The notes: generated by a model not told the origin, from the sequence alone. A stretch of 64,000 bases of DNA from Flavobacteriaceae bacterium (GCA_028280265.1 JANQMD010000025.1:1-64000), one strand, 5' to 3'; counted from the first letter of the stretch, positions 16,666 through 24,477 are shown. Numbers and translations are program-made.

Positions 16666-17763
16666 TTATATTTTCATTTCTTTGGCTTTTTCTTTAGCCT
16701 TTTCATTTCTTTCAATCGTATGCTCAGGCCTTGTCCATTTCGGTTTTTCTCCCAAAGATTCATATTGAGAATCTTTAGCCTCTACGGTAGTAGGTTGCAT
16801 TTTTTTGATGAAGGGTTTTTGCGGATTCAATCCTAACAACTGAAACATTTCCATGTCTTCATTCACATCAGGATTTGGAGTTGTTAGTAATTTATCTCCA
16901 GCGAAGATTGAATTTGCTCCTGCAAAAAAGCACATGGCTTGTCCTTCTCTGCTCATTTCTGTTCTCCCTGCTGAAAGTCGAACCTGTGTTTCTGGCATCA
17001 CAATTCTCGTGGTGGCAACCATACGAATCATGTCCCATATTTCCACAGGTTTTTGGTCTTCTAATGGTGTTCCCTCCACCGCTACCAATGCATTAATCGG
17101 TACCGATTCTGGTTGTGGGTTTAAGGTTGATAAAGCAACCAACATTCCAGCTCTGTCTTCTACATTTTCTCCCATTCCAATAATTCCTCCTGAACAAACT
17201 GTTACATTGGTTTTACGGACGTTATCGATGGTCTCTAAACGATCTTCGAAACCACGTGTAGAAATTACTTCTTTGTAATATTCTTCGGAAGAATCTAGAT
17301 TGTGATTATAGGCATACAACCCTGCTTCAGCCAAACGATGTGCTTGATTCTCGGTAAGCATTCCCAAGGTACAACACACTTCCATGTCTAACTTATTAAT
17401 GGTGCGTACCATTTCTAAAACTTGATCGAATTCTGGTCCGTCTTTTACATTTCTCCAAGCGGCTCCCATACACACTCTTGAACTTCCAGAAGCTTTTGCT
17501 CTTAAAGCTTGCGCTTTTACATGAGAAACCGTCATGAGATCATTTCCTTCAATGTCTGTGTGATATCTTGCTGCTTGTGGGCAGTAGCCACAATCTTCTG
17601 GGCAACCTCCAGTTTTTATCGATAGTAAAGTAGATACCTGAACGGTATTGGGATCGTGATGCTCTCTGTGAATAGAGGCTGCTTCGTAAAGCAAATCCAT
17701 TAAAGGTTTGTTGTATATTTCTAGAATCTCTTCCTTGGTCCAGTTGTGTTTTGTTACGCTCAT
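16666..17763 (-). CDS. bioB: Biotin synthase
   Basis: A 365-residue radical SAM enzyme that inserts sulfur into dethiobiotin, the last step of biotin synthesis. The 4Fe-4S cluster cysteines are C54, C58 and C61 in CPEDCGYCPQAARYHT. Further hallmarks are CMGAAWRNVKDGPEFD, the LDSSEEYYKEV segment and VRLSAGRTEMS, whose Arg ligates the 2Fe-2S cluster. The Lys/Glu-rich C-terminal tail is a family variation. It is separated from the ketoacyl-synthase gene by 53 nt that contain a promoter-like box, so it may be expressed both alone and with the locus. Confidence 0.96.
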   Translation of the reverse strand: MSVTKHNWTKEEILEIYNKPLMDLLYEAASIHREHHDPNTVQVSTLLSIKTGGCPEDCGYCPQAARYHTDIEGNDLMTVSHVKAQALRAKASGSSRVCMGAAWRNVKDGPEFDQVLEMVRTINKLDMEVCCTLGMLTENQAHRLAEAGLYAYNHNLDSSEEYYKEVISTRGFEDRLETIDNVRKTNVTVCSGGIIGMGENVEDRAGMLVALSTLNPQPESVPINALVAVEGTPLEDQKPVEIWDMIRMVATTRIVMPETQVRLSAGRTEMSREGQAMCFFAGANSIFAGDKLLTTPNPDVNEDMEMFQLLGLNPQKPFIKKMQPTTVEAKDSQYESLGEKPKWTRPEHTIERNEKAKEKAKEMKI

Positions 17764-17785
17764 AAAGTAGAGTAGATTTATGGGT

Positions 17786-17793
17786 CAAATGTA
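17786..17793 (-). promoter_or_regulatory. Candidate -7 box for bioB
   Basis: TACATTTG on the minus strand, 22 nt before the bioB ATG, fits TAnnTTTG. The -33 is only a T-rich run. Confidence 0.4.
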
Positions 17794-17816
17794 ATGATTA
17801 TCTATGTAAAAAAATC

Positions 17817-18992
17817 TTATTTCTCCAATAAAACTGAAACCGCATTCCCTCCGAATCCTACGGCATTTATAAGCACTTTATTGATTTTTTTGGGTAAGTG
17901 TTGCTCCATAGCAAAAGGAACTGAAATTACTTTTTGATTTTGTAGCATTAAAATTGCTAACTCCATGTTCAACATTCCAGATGCTCCGAAAGTATGACCC
18001 AGTTTCCACTTATTAGTAGTCAAAAAGGGAAGATTGTTACAAAATACTTTTTTAATGGCTTTTACTTCTGAAAGATCCCCTTTTACAGTTCCAGGTGCAT
18101 GCATAACAATTGCATCAATCTCTTCAAGGTTTGTGGTTCTTAAAGCCATTTTCATTGACTTTTGAAAACAATCTGCTTCAGTAGAAATGGAAGCATTGTG
18201 TTCCAAAATTTCAGTGGCATAACCAACTCCTGTAATTTTAGCTAATGTTTTTTCTGTTGCCTGTTTTTCCAGACACATGGAAGAGGCTCCTTCTCCTAAT
18301 ACCATGGTATTCTTCTTCTTCTCTAAATCAAATGCTCGACAAGGATATCGGTTGCTGAGTGTAGTCGAAGTAACCGAATTAGAGGCGTAAACTTTCATCG
18401 CTCTCATTTGTGCAATGGTAAAACCGGTCAGAGAAGCTTCCGAGCCTCCCACCAAAAATTTATCTACCATTCCCGATTGCATCCAAGCGATTCCATTTAG
18501 TAAAGAATGTAATGCTGTTGAGCAAGTAATAGAATGCGAAATTTCAGGTCCGCTGGATTGCAGATCATGAGCTACCCAAGAGGAAATATTTCCCAATGTG
18601 GTCGTTGGAGAGGAAAGGGTTGCAGTTATTCCTTTGGCTAAAAACTCTTTGTGATACTTTTCAAAAAGATGTGTGGCTCCTCTAGATGAACCGATATTAA
18701 TTCCAAATACTTCCTCTGCACTCCAACCTGCTGAGGCAACTGCTTTTCTTGACACATATATTGCATACAAAACAGAATCATCGAGGTTTTTATACTTTGC
18801 ATCAGAATTTCTGAGCGTTTCTATTTTTTCTTTTACCTCAAAAGGCAGTTCAGCTACCAAGCAGTTGGTATTGCCTTTTTTTGTCTCTGAAATGCTGTGT
18901 GAGTCATTTAAGTATTGACTCCATGTTTGAGATTTAGAATCTCCTAATGCAGAAATAGATTCAATAGCTGAAATAAAAATAGGTGCTCTCAT
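17817..18992 (-). CDS. Beta-ketoacyl-ACP synthase in the biotin locus
   Basis: A 391-residue KAS I/II-type condensing enzyme. The active-site triad is intact: Cys in SITCSTALHSL, His in MHAPGTVKGDLSE and His in KLGHTFGASGMLN. ATG 18992 is chosen (MRAPIFISAIESI) since the longer reading runs into the divergent gene. It sits between bioA and bioB, and no bioC, bioH, bioG or bioZ is visible in the window, so it is likely dedicated to making the pimeloyl chain (inference). Residues 206-215 (around NSVTSTTLSNRYPC) correspond to an in-frame copy of the dispersed cttcgac repeat. A housekeeping FabF role is the alternative, but the locus argues against it. Confidence 0.88.
   Translation of the reverse strand: MRAPIFISAIESISALGDSKSQTWSQYLNDSHSISETKKGNTNCLVAELPFEVKEKIETLRNSDAKYKNLDDSVLYAIYVSRKAVASAGWSAEEVFGINIGSSRGATHLFEKYHKEFLAKGITATLSSPTTTLGNISSWVAHDLQSSGPEISHSITCSTALHSLLNGIAWMQSGMVDKFLVGGSEASLTGFTIAQMRAMKVYASNSVTSTTLSNRYPCRAFDLEKKKNTMVLGEGASSMCLEKQATEKTLAKITGVGYATEILEHNASISTEADCFQKSMKMALRTTNLEEIDAIVMHAPGTVKGDLSEVKAIKKVFCNNLPFLTTNKWKLGHTFGASGMLNMELAILMLQNQKVISVPFAMEQHLPKKINKVLINAVGFGGNAVSVLLEK
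18350..18377 (-). repeat. Palindromic repeat copy translated in frame within the ketoacyl synthase
   Basis: The coding strand reads ggttacttcgactacactca followed by gcaacc, the core of the extragenic cttcgac...ctcag family. It encodes about nine residues (VTSTTLSN) in a loop before the conserved CRAFD segment. The active-site residues are not affected. Confidence 0.6.
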
Positions 18993-19008
18993 TTTGGCTT
19001 TCTTGCTG

Positions 19009-19016
19009 CAAAAATA
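19009..19016 (-). promoter_or_regulatory. Candidate -7 box for the ketoacyl synthase
   Basis: TATTTTTG followed by C on the minus strand, a TAnnTTTGC match 16 nt upstream of the ATG. No clear -33. Confidence 0.4.
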
Positions 19017-19087
19017 CTCTATGCGTAAAGATTGACCATGCATTTCTTTTGAAATCTATTTTGTTTATCTTGTTGCAAAATATTTGT

Positions 19088-19510
19088 ATGGAAGGACAGC
19101 ATCAAAAAAGCTGGTTTCGAAGAAATTGGCTGTGGTTTGTGCCCTCAATGGGGTGTTTAACACTTATTCTATTTTTCATTTTAGGCATTGTAGGGATTTT
19201 TTCATTTATTAATGATTCTGAACCAACTAAAGTTGCTCTTGAATTGGCTACCAATCATCCGAAAGTTATCGAAGCTTTGGGTGAACCTATTGAGAAATAT
19301 AGTATTCCTAAAGGGGAAATTTCTTACAATTCCGATAGTGGAAGCAGGGTTGATCTTGGAATTCCTATTCGAGGACCAAAAGGAGAAGGTATCCTCTTTG
19401 TAAAAGGAAAAAAAACTGGAAAAGAATGGGACTATGAGATACTCTATGTACTCATCAAAGAAACCCAAGAAAAAATTAATCTACTAGAAAAAAGTCTAGA
19501 GTTGACCTAA
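19088..19510 (+). CDS. Membrane-anchored protein, Coa1-like
   Basis: A 140-residue protein with a basic N-terminus (QHQKSWFRRNWLWF), one long transmembrane helix (residues about 16-40) and a soluble domain with ATNHPKVIEALGEPIEK, reminiscent of cytochrome-oxidase assembly factor Coa1 family proteins in bacteria. ATG 19088 is chosen over an upstream start that overlaps the divergent ketoacyl-synthase gene. It lies on the opposite strand within the biotin locus; its 3' end overlaps the convergent bioA by 15 nt. Function unknown; the Coa1 relation is tentative. Confidence 0.7.
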   Translation: MEGQHQKSWFRRNWLWFVPSMGCLTLILFFILGIVGIFSFINDSEPTKVALELATNHPKVIEALGEPIEKYSIPKGEISYNSDSGSRVDLGIPIRGPKGEGILFVKGKKTGKEWDYEILYVLIKETQEKINLLEKSLELT

Positions 19511-20761
19511 GGATTCTTTTATGGTTTGATAGATTCTTTTCAATTGATCATCAGAGATTACATAAGGCACTTGAATGTATATGGTGTTCCCAAGGGGTCT
19601 TAGAAAAATCCCTCTATCCATAAAAAATTGTAAAAGCTTATCTCTTAAATCTCCATAGCGTTCCATTTTTACATTCAAGTCTAAAGCAAAAATCACGCCC
19701 ATGTTTCTTACAGATAGCACTTTGGAGTGGTTTTTAATTTCATTCTTAAAATCACTGTGCATTCTGCTAATTCTTAGGATTGAATTTTGTATTTCTTCTG
19801 TTTGCAAGAGTTCAATTCCTGCAATGGCTGTGGCGCATGCAATTGGATTTGCCGAATAGGTATGGCAATGAAAAAATCCTTTCGAGATATCATTGCTCAA
19901 AAAAGCTTCGTAAATTTTTTCTGTACATGATGTAATGGCCATAGGTATTAATCCAACAGTGAGTGCTTTGCTCAAGCAAATAATATCTGGTTTTGTGGGT
20001 ATGTGATCGGAAGCAAAAAATTTCCCTGTTTTACCAAAGCCTGTCATCACCTCATCTGCAATGGTTAGGATGTCGTTGGTTTTACAATAATCTAAAATTG
20101 TATGCAGTCCTTCTGCATCATGAATTTTCATTCCTGCTGCACCTTGAATTAATGGCTCATAAATAAATCCAGCAATTTTTTCTTCTTGATGATATTGCTT
20201 CAGCAGTGAAAGAATTTCATTCCTGTTTTCTCCATTGGGAACAGGAATTCGCTTCACATCCATTAAAAAATCTTCGAACGGACCATTGTAAACCGACAAA
20301 CCTGAGACGCTCATGGCACCAAAGGTGTCACCGTGAAAACCTCCTTCAAATGCAATGAACGTATTGCGCTTTTCTCCCTGATTGAAGTAGTATTGCAAGG
20401 CCATTTTAATGGCTGCCTCTACAGCAGTGGACCCGTTATCGTTAAAGAAAATTCGATTCTGACCTTTTGGAAGAATTTTAATCAGCTCTTCCGAGAGTTT
20501 TACAGCAGGCTCATGTGTAAAATCGCTAAACATGATCTGATCTAGCTGTTGCATTTGCTGGTAGGTCTTTTCAATGATATAATCGTTACAATGCCCAAAC
20601 ATACAGGTATACCAGGAGGAGATTGCATCGATATATTCTTTACCATTTTCGTCTGTTAACACACATCCTTTTGCTTTTACAATCGCCATACTTTCTGGCT
20701 GTAATTGATGCTGCTTTAGTGGATGCCACAAATGCTTTTGATCCCTTTCTTTTAGTTTCAT
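19496..20761 (-). CDS. bioA: Adenosylmethionine-8-amino-7-oxononanoate aminotransferase
   Basis: A 421-residue class III PLP aminotransferase converting 7-keto-8-aminopelargonate to 7,8-diaminopelargonate with SAM as donor. The N-terminal KHLWHPLKQ signature, the substrate-site SSWYTCMFGH, the PLP-phosphate segment NDNGSTAVEAAIKMA, the Asp in TIADEVMTGFGKTG and the Schiff-base Lys in CLSKALTVG are all visible. Length is normal. It is followed by the ketoacyl synthase after an opposite-strand insert, and preceded by the GIY-YIG remnant that now separates it from bioD. Confidence 0.95.
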   Translation of the reverse strand: MKLKERDQKHLWHPLKQHQLQPESMAIVKAKGCVLTDENGKEYIDAISSWYTCMFGHCNDYIIEKTYQQMQQLDQIMFSDFTHEPAVKLSEELIKILPKGQNRIFFNDNGSTAVEAAIKMALQYYFNQGEKRNTFIAFEGGFHGDTFGAMSVSGLSVYNGPFEDFLMDVKRIPVPNGENRNEILSLLKQYHQEEKIAGFIYEPLIQGAAGMKIHDAEGLHTILDYCKTNDILTIADEVMTGFGKTGKFFASDHIPTKPDIICLSKALTVGLIPMAITSCTEKIYEAFLSNDISKGFFHCHTYSANPIACATAIAGIELLQTEEIQNSILRISRMHSDFKNEIKNHSKVLSVRNMGVIFALDLNVKMERYGDLRDKLLQFFMDRGIFLRPLGNTIYIQVPYVISDDQLKRIYQTIKESLGQL

Positions 20762-20770
20762 CTCTTAATC

Positions 20771-20800
20771 GTCATGCTGAACTTGTTTCAGCATCTCATT
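20771..20800. repeat. Palindromic repeat, left arm flanking the GIY-YIG gene
   Basis: The stretch gtcatgctgaacttgtttca followed by gcatctc contains a hairpin TGCTGAA / TTCAGCA. It touches the GIY-YIG stop codon at 20801. It is an inverted copy of the repeat at 21085-21116: the reverse complement of that copy begins cgtcatcctgaactagtttc. Confidence 0.7.
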
Positions 20801-21080
20801 TTAGTAACCCAACGTCTTGAGGCTAGGGTTTGATTCTTTTATTAAATTCAATTTCCACTCTTTATGCCAATTCTTTAATTGTTTTTCTCTAGCAATAGCT
20901 TGATTTATATCTGAAAATTCCTCAAAATAAATTAGATCTTTAATATTGTATTTCTTGGTGAATTTAGAAGCTATTCCTTCATAATGCTCTACCAAATCTT
21001 TTACTTAAATTCGAAGTTACTCCAATATAAAAGGTTGTCCTATATTTATTTGTCAAAATATATGTATAGCTCTTTTTCAT
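20801..21080 (-). pseudogene. GIY-YIG nuclease gene broken by a one-base insertion
   Basis: Read from ATG 21080, the first frame gives MKKSYTYILTNKYRTTFYIG and then VTSNLSKR, the N-terminal half of a small GIY-YIG nuclease (UPF0213/YhbQ-like), and then stops at 20979. A frame offset by one base continues with VEHYEGIASKFTKKYNIKDL and includes NQAIAREKQLKNW, the catalytic-Glu segment, to a stop at 20801. Removing one T of the ttt run near 20994 joins them as SNLSKRLVEHYEG, the expected family sequence. So it is a full-length gene with a +1 frameshift in a short homopolymer (a real decay or a sequencing error). It is bracketed by inverted palindromic repeats. Confidence 0.8.
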
Positions 21081-21084
21081 AACA

Positions 21085-21116
21085 TGATGCGACCCTGAAA
21101 CTAGTTCAGGATGACG
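21085..21116. repeat. Palindromic repeat, right arm flanking the GIY-YIG gene
   Basis: The sequence gatgcgaccctgaaactagt followed by tcaggatgacg has a hairpin CCTGAA / TTCAGG. Inverted copy of the repeat at 20771-20800, located 4 nt upstream of the GIY-YIG ATG and touching the bioD 3' end. Confidence 0.7.
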
Positions 21117-21725
21117 CTACAAAACCCCTTTAAATTTTTCGGCATACTCTTTAATTACATTTTGATCAAAATACGGTTCGTTATCGACTCTTCCCAGTAT
21201 GGGAACTGTTGTCATTTTTTCAATAATGGCTTCCGTTGTCGGATGCTCATCTCCAGAGAAAATAATGGATACATCAAACCCTTTTTCTTTCAATAAATTC
21301 ACCGTTAACAGTGTATGATTGATACTGCCCAAATAGTGTCTAGAAACCACAATGACTTTGTATTCTGGCTTGACAATATCTAGAATTGTATCTTTATCAT
21401 TCAACGGAACCAGTAAACCTCCTGCCCCTTCAATAACCAGATGATTTTTGGTTTTGGGCTCTTGTATGTCTGTTAATTTGATCTTGATTCCATCAATCTC
21501 AGCAGCTGCATGTGGACTCATAGGCGTATTCAACGCAAATGAATTTTCATGAAAAACAGATGTTGAATTAGAGATGAGTCCTCTCACTTTGTGGGAATCA
21601 GAGAATTCTAAATCTCCTGCTTGAACAGGTTTCCAATAATCGGCTTCTAAGGCTTCTGTAACAATCGCGGAAATGATTGTCTTTCCCACTTCTGTAGAAA
21701 TTCCTGTGATGAAGTATTTTTTCAT
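21117..21725 (-). CDS. bioD: Dethiobiotin synthetase
   Basis: A 202-residue ATP-dependent carboxylase closing the ureido ring of dethiobiotin. The modified P-loop FITGISTEVGKTIIS (residues about 4-18), the KPVQAGD substrate motif near 37, the GAGGLLVPL loop and VSRHYLGSINHTLLTV are typical. Size is slightly smaller than E. coli BioD but complete. It lies downstream of bioF, from which it is separated by an extragenic repeat (21733-21808). The palindromic repeat before bioA abuts its stop codon. Confidence 0.95.
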   Translation of the reverse strand: MKKYFITGISTEVGKTIISAIVTEALEADYWKPVQAGDLEFSDSHKVRGLISNSTSVFHENSFALNTPMSPHAAAEIDGIKIKLTDIQEPKTKNHLVIEGAGGLLVPLNDKDTILDIVKPEYKVIVVSRHYLGSINHTLLTVNLLKEKGFDVSIIFSGDEHPTTEAIIEKMTTVPILGRVDNEPYFDQNVIKEYAEKFKGVL

Positions 21726-21732
21726 TTATTAA

Positions 21733-21808
21733 CGTCATTACGAGAAGCAAAGCGACGAAGTAATCTAAATAAGATTGTTTCTCACGCTAAAGCGTGATCG
21801 CAATGACA
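21733..21808. repeat. Extragenic palindromic repeat between bioF and bioD
   Basis: Runs from gtcattacgagaagcaaagc to gatcgcaatgac with inverted ends GTCATT / AATGAC and an internal hairpin CACGCTAAAGCGTG. Closely similar to the element at 34871-34937 (gtcattacgagaaacgaagt). It fills the gap between bioF and bioD. Confidence 0.65.
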
Positions 21809-21809
21809 T

Positions 21810-22943
21810 TCACGATGGTTTCTCGACAAAAATACGAAGCACTTCCAAGACGCCCGTAATTTCTTCAAAAGAATTGAACGAATGCAAACAAAAGCGAATT
21901 CTCTCTTCTCCTTTGGGAACCGTTGGGGACAAAATAGGCTTCACATCAAACTTTGCTTTCTGAAGCTCTCCAGCAATTTTTTTTACTTGCTCATTTCCTG
22001 AAACGACAAAGGAATGAATGGCAGAATCGCTTTCAATGAATCTTTTATGTAAACCCATTCGAATGATTTCTTTTTTAAAAAAATGGATATTTTCTCTCAA
22101 TCGATTTTCCACGTCTGAATCCATCATTTTCTGATAACTGATCAGTATGGTAGCCAAAGAGTGGGGGGGGAGTGCCGTTGTGTAGATAAAGCTTCTTGCA
22201 AAATTAATGAGATATGCTCTTAAGTCTAAGCTTCCCAAGATAGCAGCACCGTGGCACCCTAATGCTTTTCCAAAAGTAACCACTCTCGCAAAAATTTGAT
22301 CAGAAAACTCTTGGGCTTTTCCTTGCCCAAAAACACCTACGGCATGAGCCTCATCTACTATTAAATTTGCTTTGTATTTATTGGAAATTGCACAAAACTC
22401 TTTCAAATCAGGAGCATCACCATCCATTGAAAAAATAGATTCGGTAACTATATACACGGCATCTGAGGTATCTTGAAAACGCTCGAGGAGTTTTTGTAAA
22501 TCATCAGTATTGTTGTGCTTAAACTTGTAGGCTTTGGCATGACTCATGGTAATGCCATCTCGAATAGAGGCGTGGATTAATTCATCGTATAGAATGACAT
22601 CTCCTTTTTGTGGGACAGAAGAAAAAAGGCCCAAATTGGCATCGTATCCTGAATTAAAAATTAAAGCCGATTCTGATTTGTGATATTCAGATAGAAACTG
22701 TTCCACCTTTTCATGCAATGCATGATTTCCTGAAATTAAACGAGAGCCTGTAGATCCGTTGCTGTGGATCTTATTCTCGGTAATAAAATCATGTACCTTT
22801 TTAAAAACCTCTTCAGACTTCGATAATCCCAAATAGTCATTTGACGAAAAATCTATGAAATCTTTCTTCTCAGTAAGCTTTCTAAAAGATTTGTTTTCGA
22901 TTCTCTTTTGAAGTTTTTCTTCTAGTTTTCTAGGGAAATTCAT
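21810..22943 (-). CDS. bioF: 8-amino-7-oxononanoate synthase
   Basis: A 377-residue alpha-oxoamine synthase (PLP) that condenses pimeloyl-ACP/CoA with alanine. Hallmarks are FSSNDYLGLSKS near the N-terminus, STGSRLISGNHALHEKVE, NSGYDANLGLFSS, VDEAHAVGVFGQGKAQE and the region before the PLP lysine, VVTFGKALGCHGAAILGS. ATG 22943 (MNFPRKLEE) is preferred to a TTG 18 nt upstream because a TACTTTTG -7-like box lies between. First gene of the biotin locus. A run of eight Gs on the plus strand at 22164-22171 is a possible slippage site but the frame is intact. Confidence 0.95.
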   Translation of the reverse strand: MNFPRKLEEKLQKRIENKSFRKLTEKKDFIDFSSNDYLGLSKSEEVFKKVHDFITENKIHSNGSTGSRLISGNHALHEKVEQFLSEYHKSESALIFNSGYDANLGLFSSVPQKGDVILYDELIHASIRDGITMSHAKAYKFKHNNTDDLQKLLERFQDTSDAVYIVTESIFSMDGDAPDLKEFCAISNKYKANLIVDEAHAVGVFGQGKAQEFSDQIFARVVTFGKALGCHGAAILGSLDLRAYLINFARSFIYTTALPPHSLATILISYQKMMDSDVENRLRENIHFFKKEIIRMGLHKRFIESDSAIHSFVVSGNEQVKKIAGELQKAKFDVKPILSPTVPKGEERIRFCLHSFNSFEEITGVLEVLRIFVEKPS

Positions 22944-22993
22944 TACAACAAAAGTAGCCAAAATCCACTACCTTTACCCGACAAATTTTGAAG

Positions 22994-23347
22994 ATGCAAA
23001 AAGAGCAAAACTTAAAAGAAAAATGGGATTATTTGGTGTCTGAATTGACACAACAATTTTCTGATGGTGAAGATTTAAATGTAGATGGAATCATTTATCT
23101 AATTGGTGTTCAAGAGTTAGGACAAGGGAAACGTCGCTTTAAAAAAGATGAAAAGGTCAACCTCATGCACATTGCAATTTGTAAGCTTCTTGAACCCTAT
23201 GGCTATTATGAATTTGACTATTTTGACAATGATGGATGGCCCCACTACAAAGTCGTTTCTGAATTGCCTAATCTAAAACCCGGAGAACAAACCGTTTTAA
23301 TGAAAGAGGCTATTATCAGTTATTTTGAGGCGATTGATTTTTTTTAG
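22994..23347 (+). CDS. Conserved hypothetical protein (117 aa)
   Basis: A soluble 117-residue acidic protein, not recognised. Visible features are DGEDLNVDGIIYLIGVQELG, a basic patch GKRRFKKDEK, LMHIAICKLLEPYGYYEFD and the acidic/aromatic FDYFDNDGWPHYK. No signal peptide or membrane helix. ATG 22994 is preferred to TTG 22988. It is divergent from bioF and 6 nt upstream of another unknown gene, so the two are probably co-transcribed. The well-formed frame and good context support a real gene. Confidence 0.7.
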   Translation: MQKEQNLKEKWDYLVSELTQQFSDGEDLNVDGIIYLIGVQELGQGKRRFKKDEKVNLMHIAICKLLEPYGYYEFDYFDNDGWPHYKVVSELPNLKPGEQTVLMKEAIISYFEAIDFF

Positions 23348-23353
23348 GTTTAA

Positions 23354-23686
23354 ATGGGAATTTTAATTTGTAATAATCACGGTCAAAGTGGGATACTTCA
23401 ATTAAGTGAAGATTTGTTGAGCATCTATAAAAAGAGAACAAAAACAGATATCATCCTATTGGCTTTTAAATATCCTGGCATTCCTGAATTACATTATTAC
23501 TTCAGTTATAGTGAAGAAGTTGATTGGCTTCTTCACTTTGAAACATATGAAGATTTTGATATGAAGTTGTCAAAAATATCAGGTAACCCAGTGGTTTGTT
23601 ACAAATGCTTTTTTGAGTATCTCGATCAACAGAAGATTAAAATTCAAAAGAAAATAGTTTATATCCCAGAACAAAAAGAAGTTTAA
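23354..23686 (+). CDS. Hypothetical protein with a C..H / CxxC pattern (110 aa)
   Basis: A 110-residue soluble protein of unknown family. It has CNNHGQSGI at the N-terminus and CYKCFFEYL near residue 87, which could form a metal-binding site. The middle is rich in acidic and aromatic residues (YSEEVDWLLHFETYEDFD). It follows the previous gene by 6 nt and converges on an SDR gene with a 4-nt overlap of the 3' ends. Confidence 0.65.
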   Translation: MGILICNNHGQSGILQLSEDLLSIYKKRTKTDIILLAFKYPGIPELHYYFSYSEEVDWLLHFETYEDFDMKLSKISGNPVVCYKCFFEYLDQQKIKIQKKIVYIPEQKEV

Positions 23687-24477
23687 GTAACACTCAACTT
23701 TCTTATCATATAAGTATACAACCTAGGGATCCATCTTTTTACATACACTCCTAGTTTTTCCTTAGCTCCAGCGATATACACTTCTTGTTTCTTTTTGGCA
23801 ATGGCTCTCGCCATAATCTTTGCAAATCGATCGGGTTTAATTCCATTAGCGGTGGCCTTATCCATGCTCTGTTGCTCGGATCCATCACCCGTTAAAGCAT
23901 TCATTGAAATATTGGTGGTGACATACCCTGGGCAGACCAAAGTAACATCGATATTGTCATTGTGTACCTCTGCTCTTAGGCTATCGAAAAATCCGTGTAA
24001 GGCATGTTTGGAAGCAGCATAAGTAGATCGTAATGGTGTTCCTATTTTTCCTACCATACTTGTGGTTGTCACAAAGTGTCCTTGTTGCTTTTCAATAAAA
24101 TGCGGCAATACTGCTTTGGTCAATGCAATCGTCCCCATATAATTGATTTCCATAATGGATTTATCAACTTCTAGAACGGTATCTTTTGCAAAAGCACGCT
24201 GACTAACCCCTCCGTTATTCACCAAAATATCAATTCTGCCAAACCAAGAAATTGCATCATCTACCTTGTCTCTAAAATTGGAGTAATCTGCTAAATCTAG
24301 AGGCAATACTTTTACGCTTTCTGGATGGTAGCAAGCTTCTTTTACTTCATTTAAGGCGTCTTCATTTCTCGCTGAAATAATTAGCAAGGCATTTTGTTGA
24401 GAGAGTTCTAACGCCAATGCTTTCCCGATTCCAGAGGAAGCTCCCGTGATCCAAACAACTTTATTTTCGAAACCCAT
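23683..24477 (-). CDS. Short-chain dehydrogenase/reductase
   Basis: A 264-residue classical SDR with Rossmann motif TGASSGIGKALALEL (about 11-25), NNGG at about 87 (usual NAGG variant), catalytic Ser in TTSMVGKIG, and YAASK (about 154-158). The NAD(P)-dependent substrate is unknown. The C-terminus KLGVYVKRWIPRLYTYMIRK resembles the DHRS7-like / YqjQ-type group often annotated as retinol-like or fatty-acyl reductases. Divergent from a thioredoxin-fold lipid-exported protein. Confidence 0.9.
   Translation of the reverse strand: MGFENKVVWITGASSGIGKALALELSQQNALLIISARNEDALNEVKEACYHPESVKVLPLDLADYSNFRDKVDDAISWFGRIDILVNNGGVSQRAFAKDTVLEVDKSIMEINYMGTIALTKAVLPHFIEKQQGHFVTTTSMVGKIGTPLRSTYAASKHALHGFFDSLRAEVHNDNIDVTLVCPGYVTTNISMNALTGDGSEQQSMDKATANGIKPDRFAKIMARAIAKKKQEVYIAGAKEKLGVYVKRWIPRLYTYMIRKLSVT

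Larger units (their letters stand above)
20771..21116 (-). mobile_element. Candidate compact element: GIY-YIG gene between inverted repeats
   Basis: About 346 bp: a repeat of about 30 bp (20771-20800), the GIY-YIG coding region starting 5 nt from the other copy, and the inverted repeat at 21085-21116. The repeats abut the start and stop of the gene. The unit separates bioA from bioD. I do not know of a described transposition mechanism, so the element status is inferred from architecture alone. Confidence 0.4.

Noticed and set aside
16853..17278. 141-codon open frame opposite bioB
   Set aside because: Antisense shadow of conserved bioB; no start context or domain.
22164..22171. Run of eight Gs in bioF (plus-strand ggggggg tract) as a frameshift
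   Set aside because: The bioF frame remains open and the translation around it is normal, so it is at most a potential slippage site.
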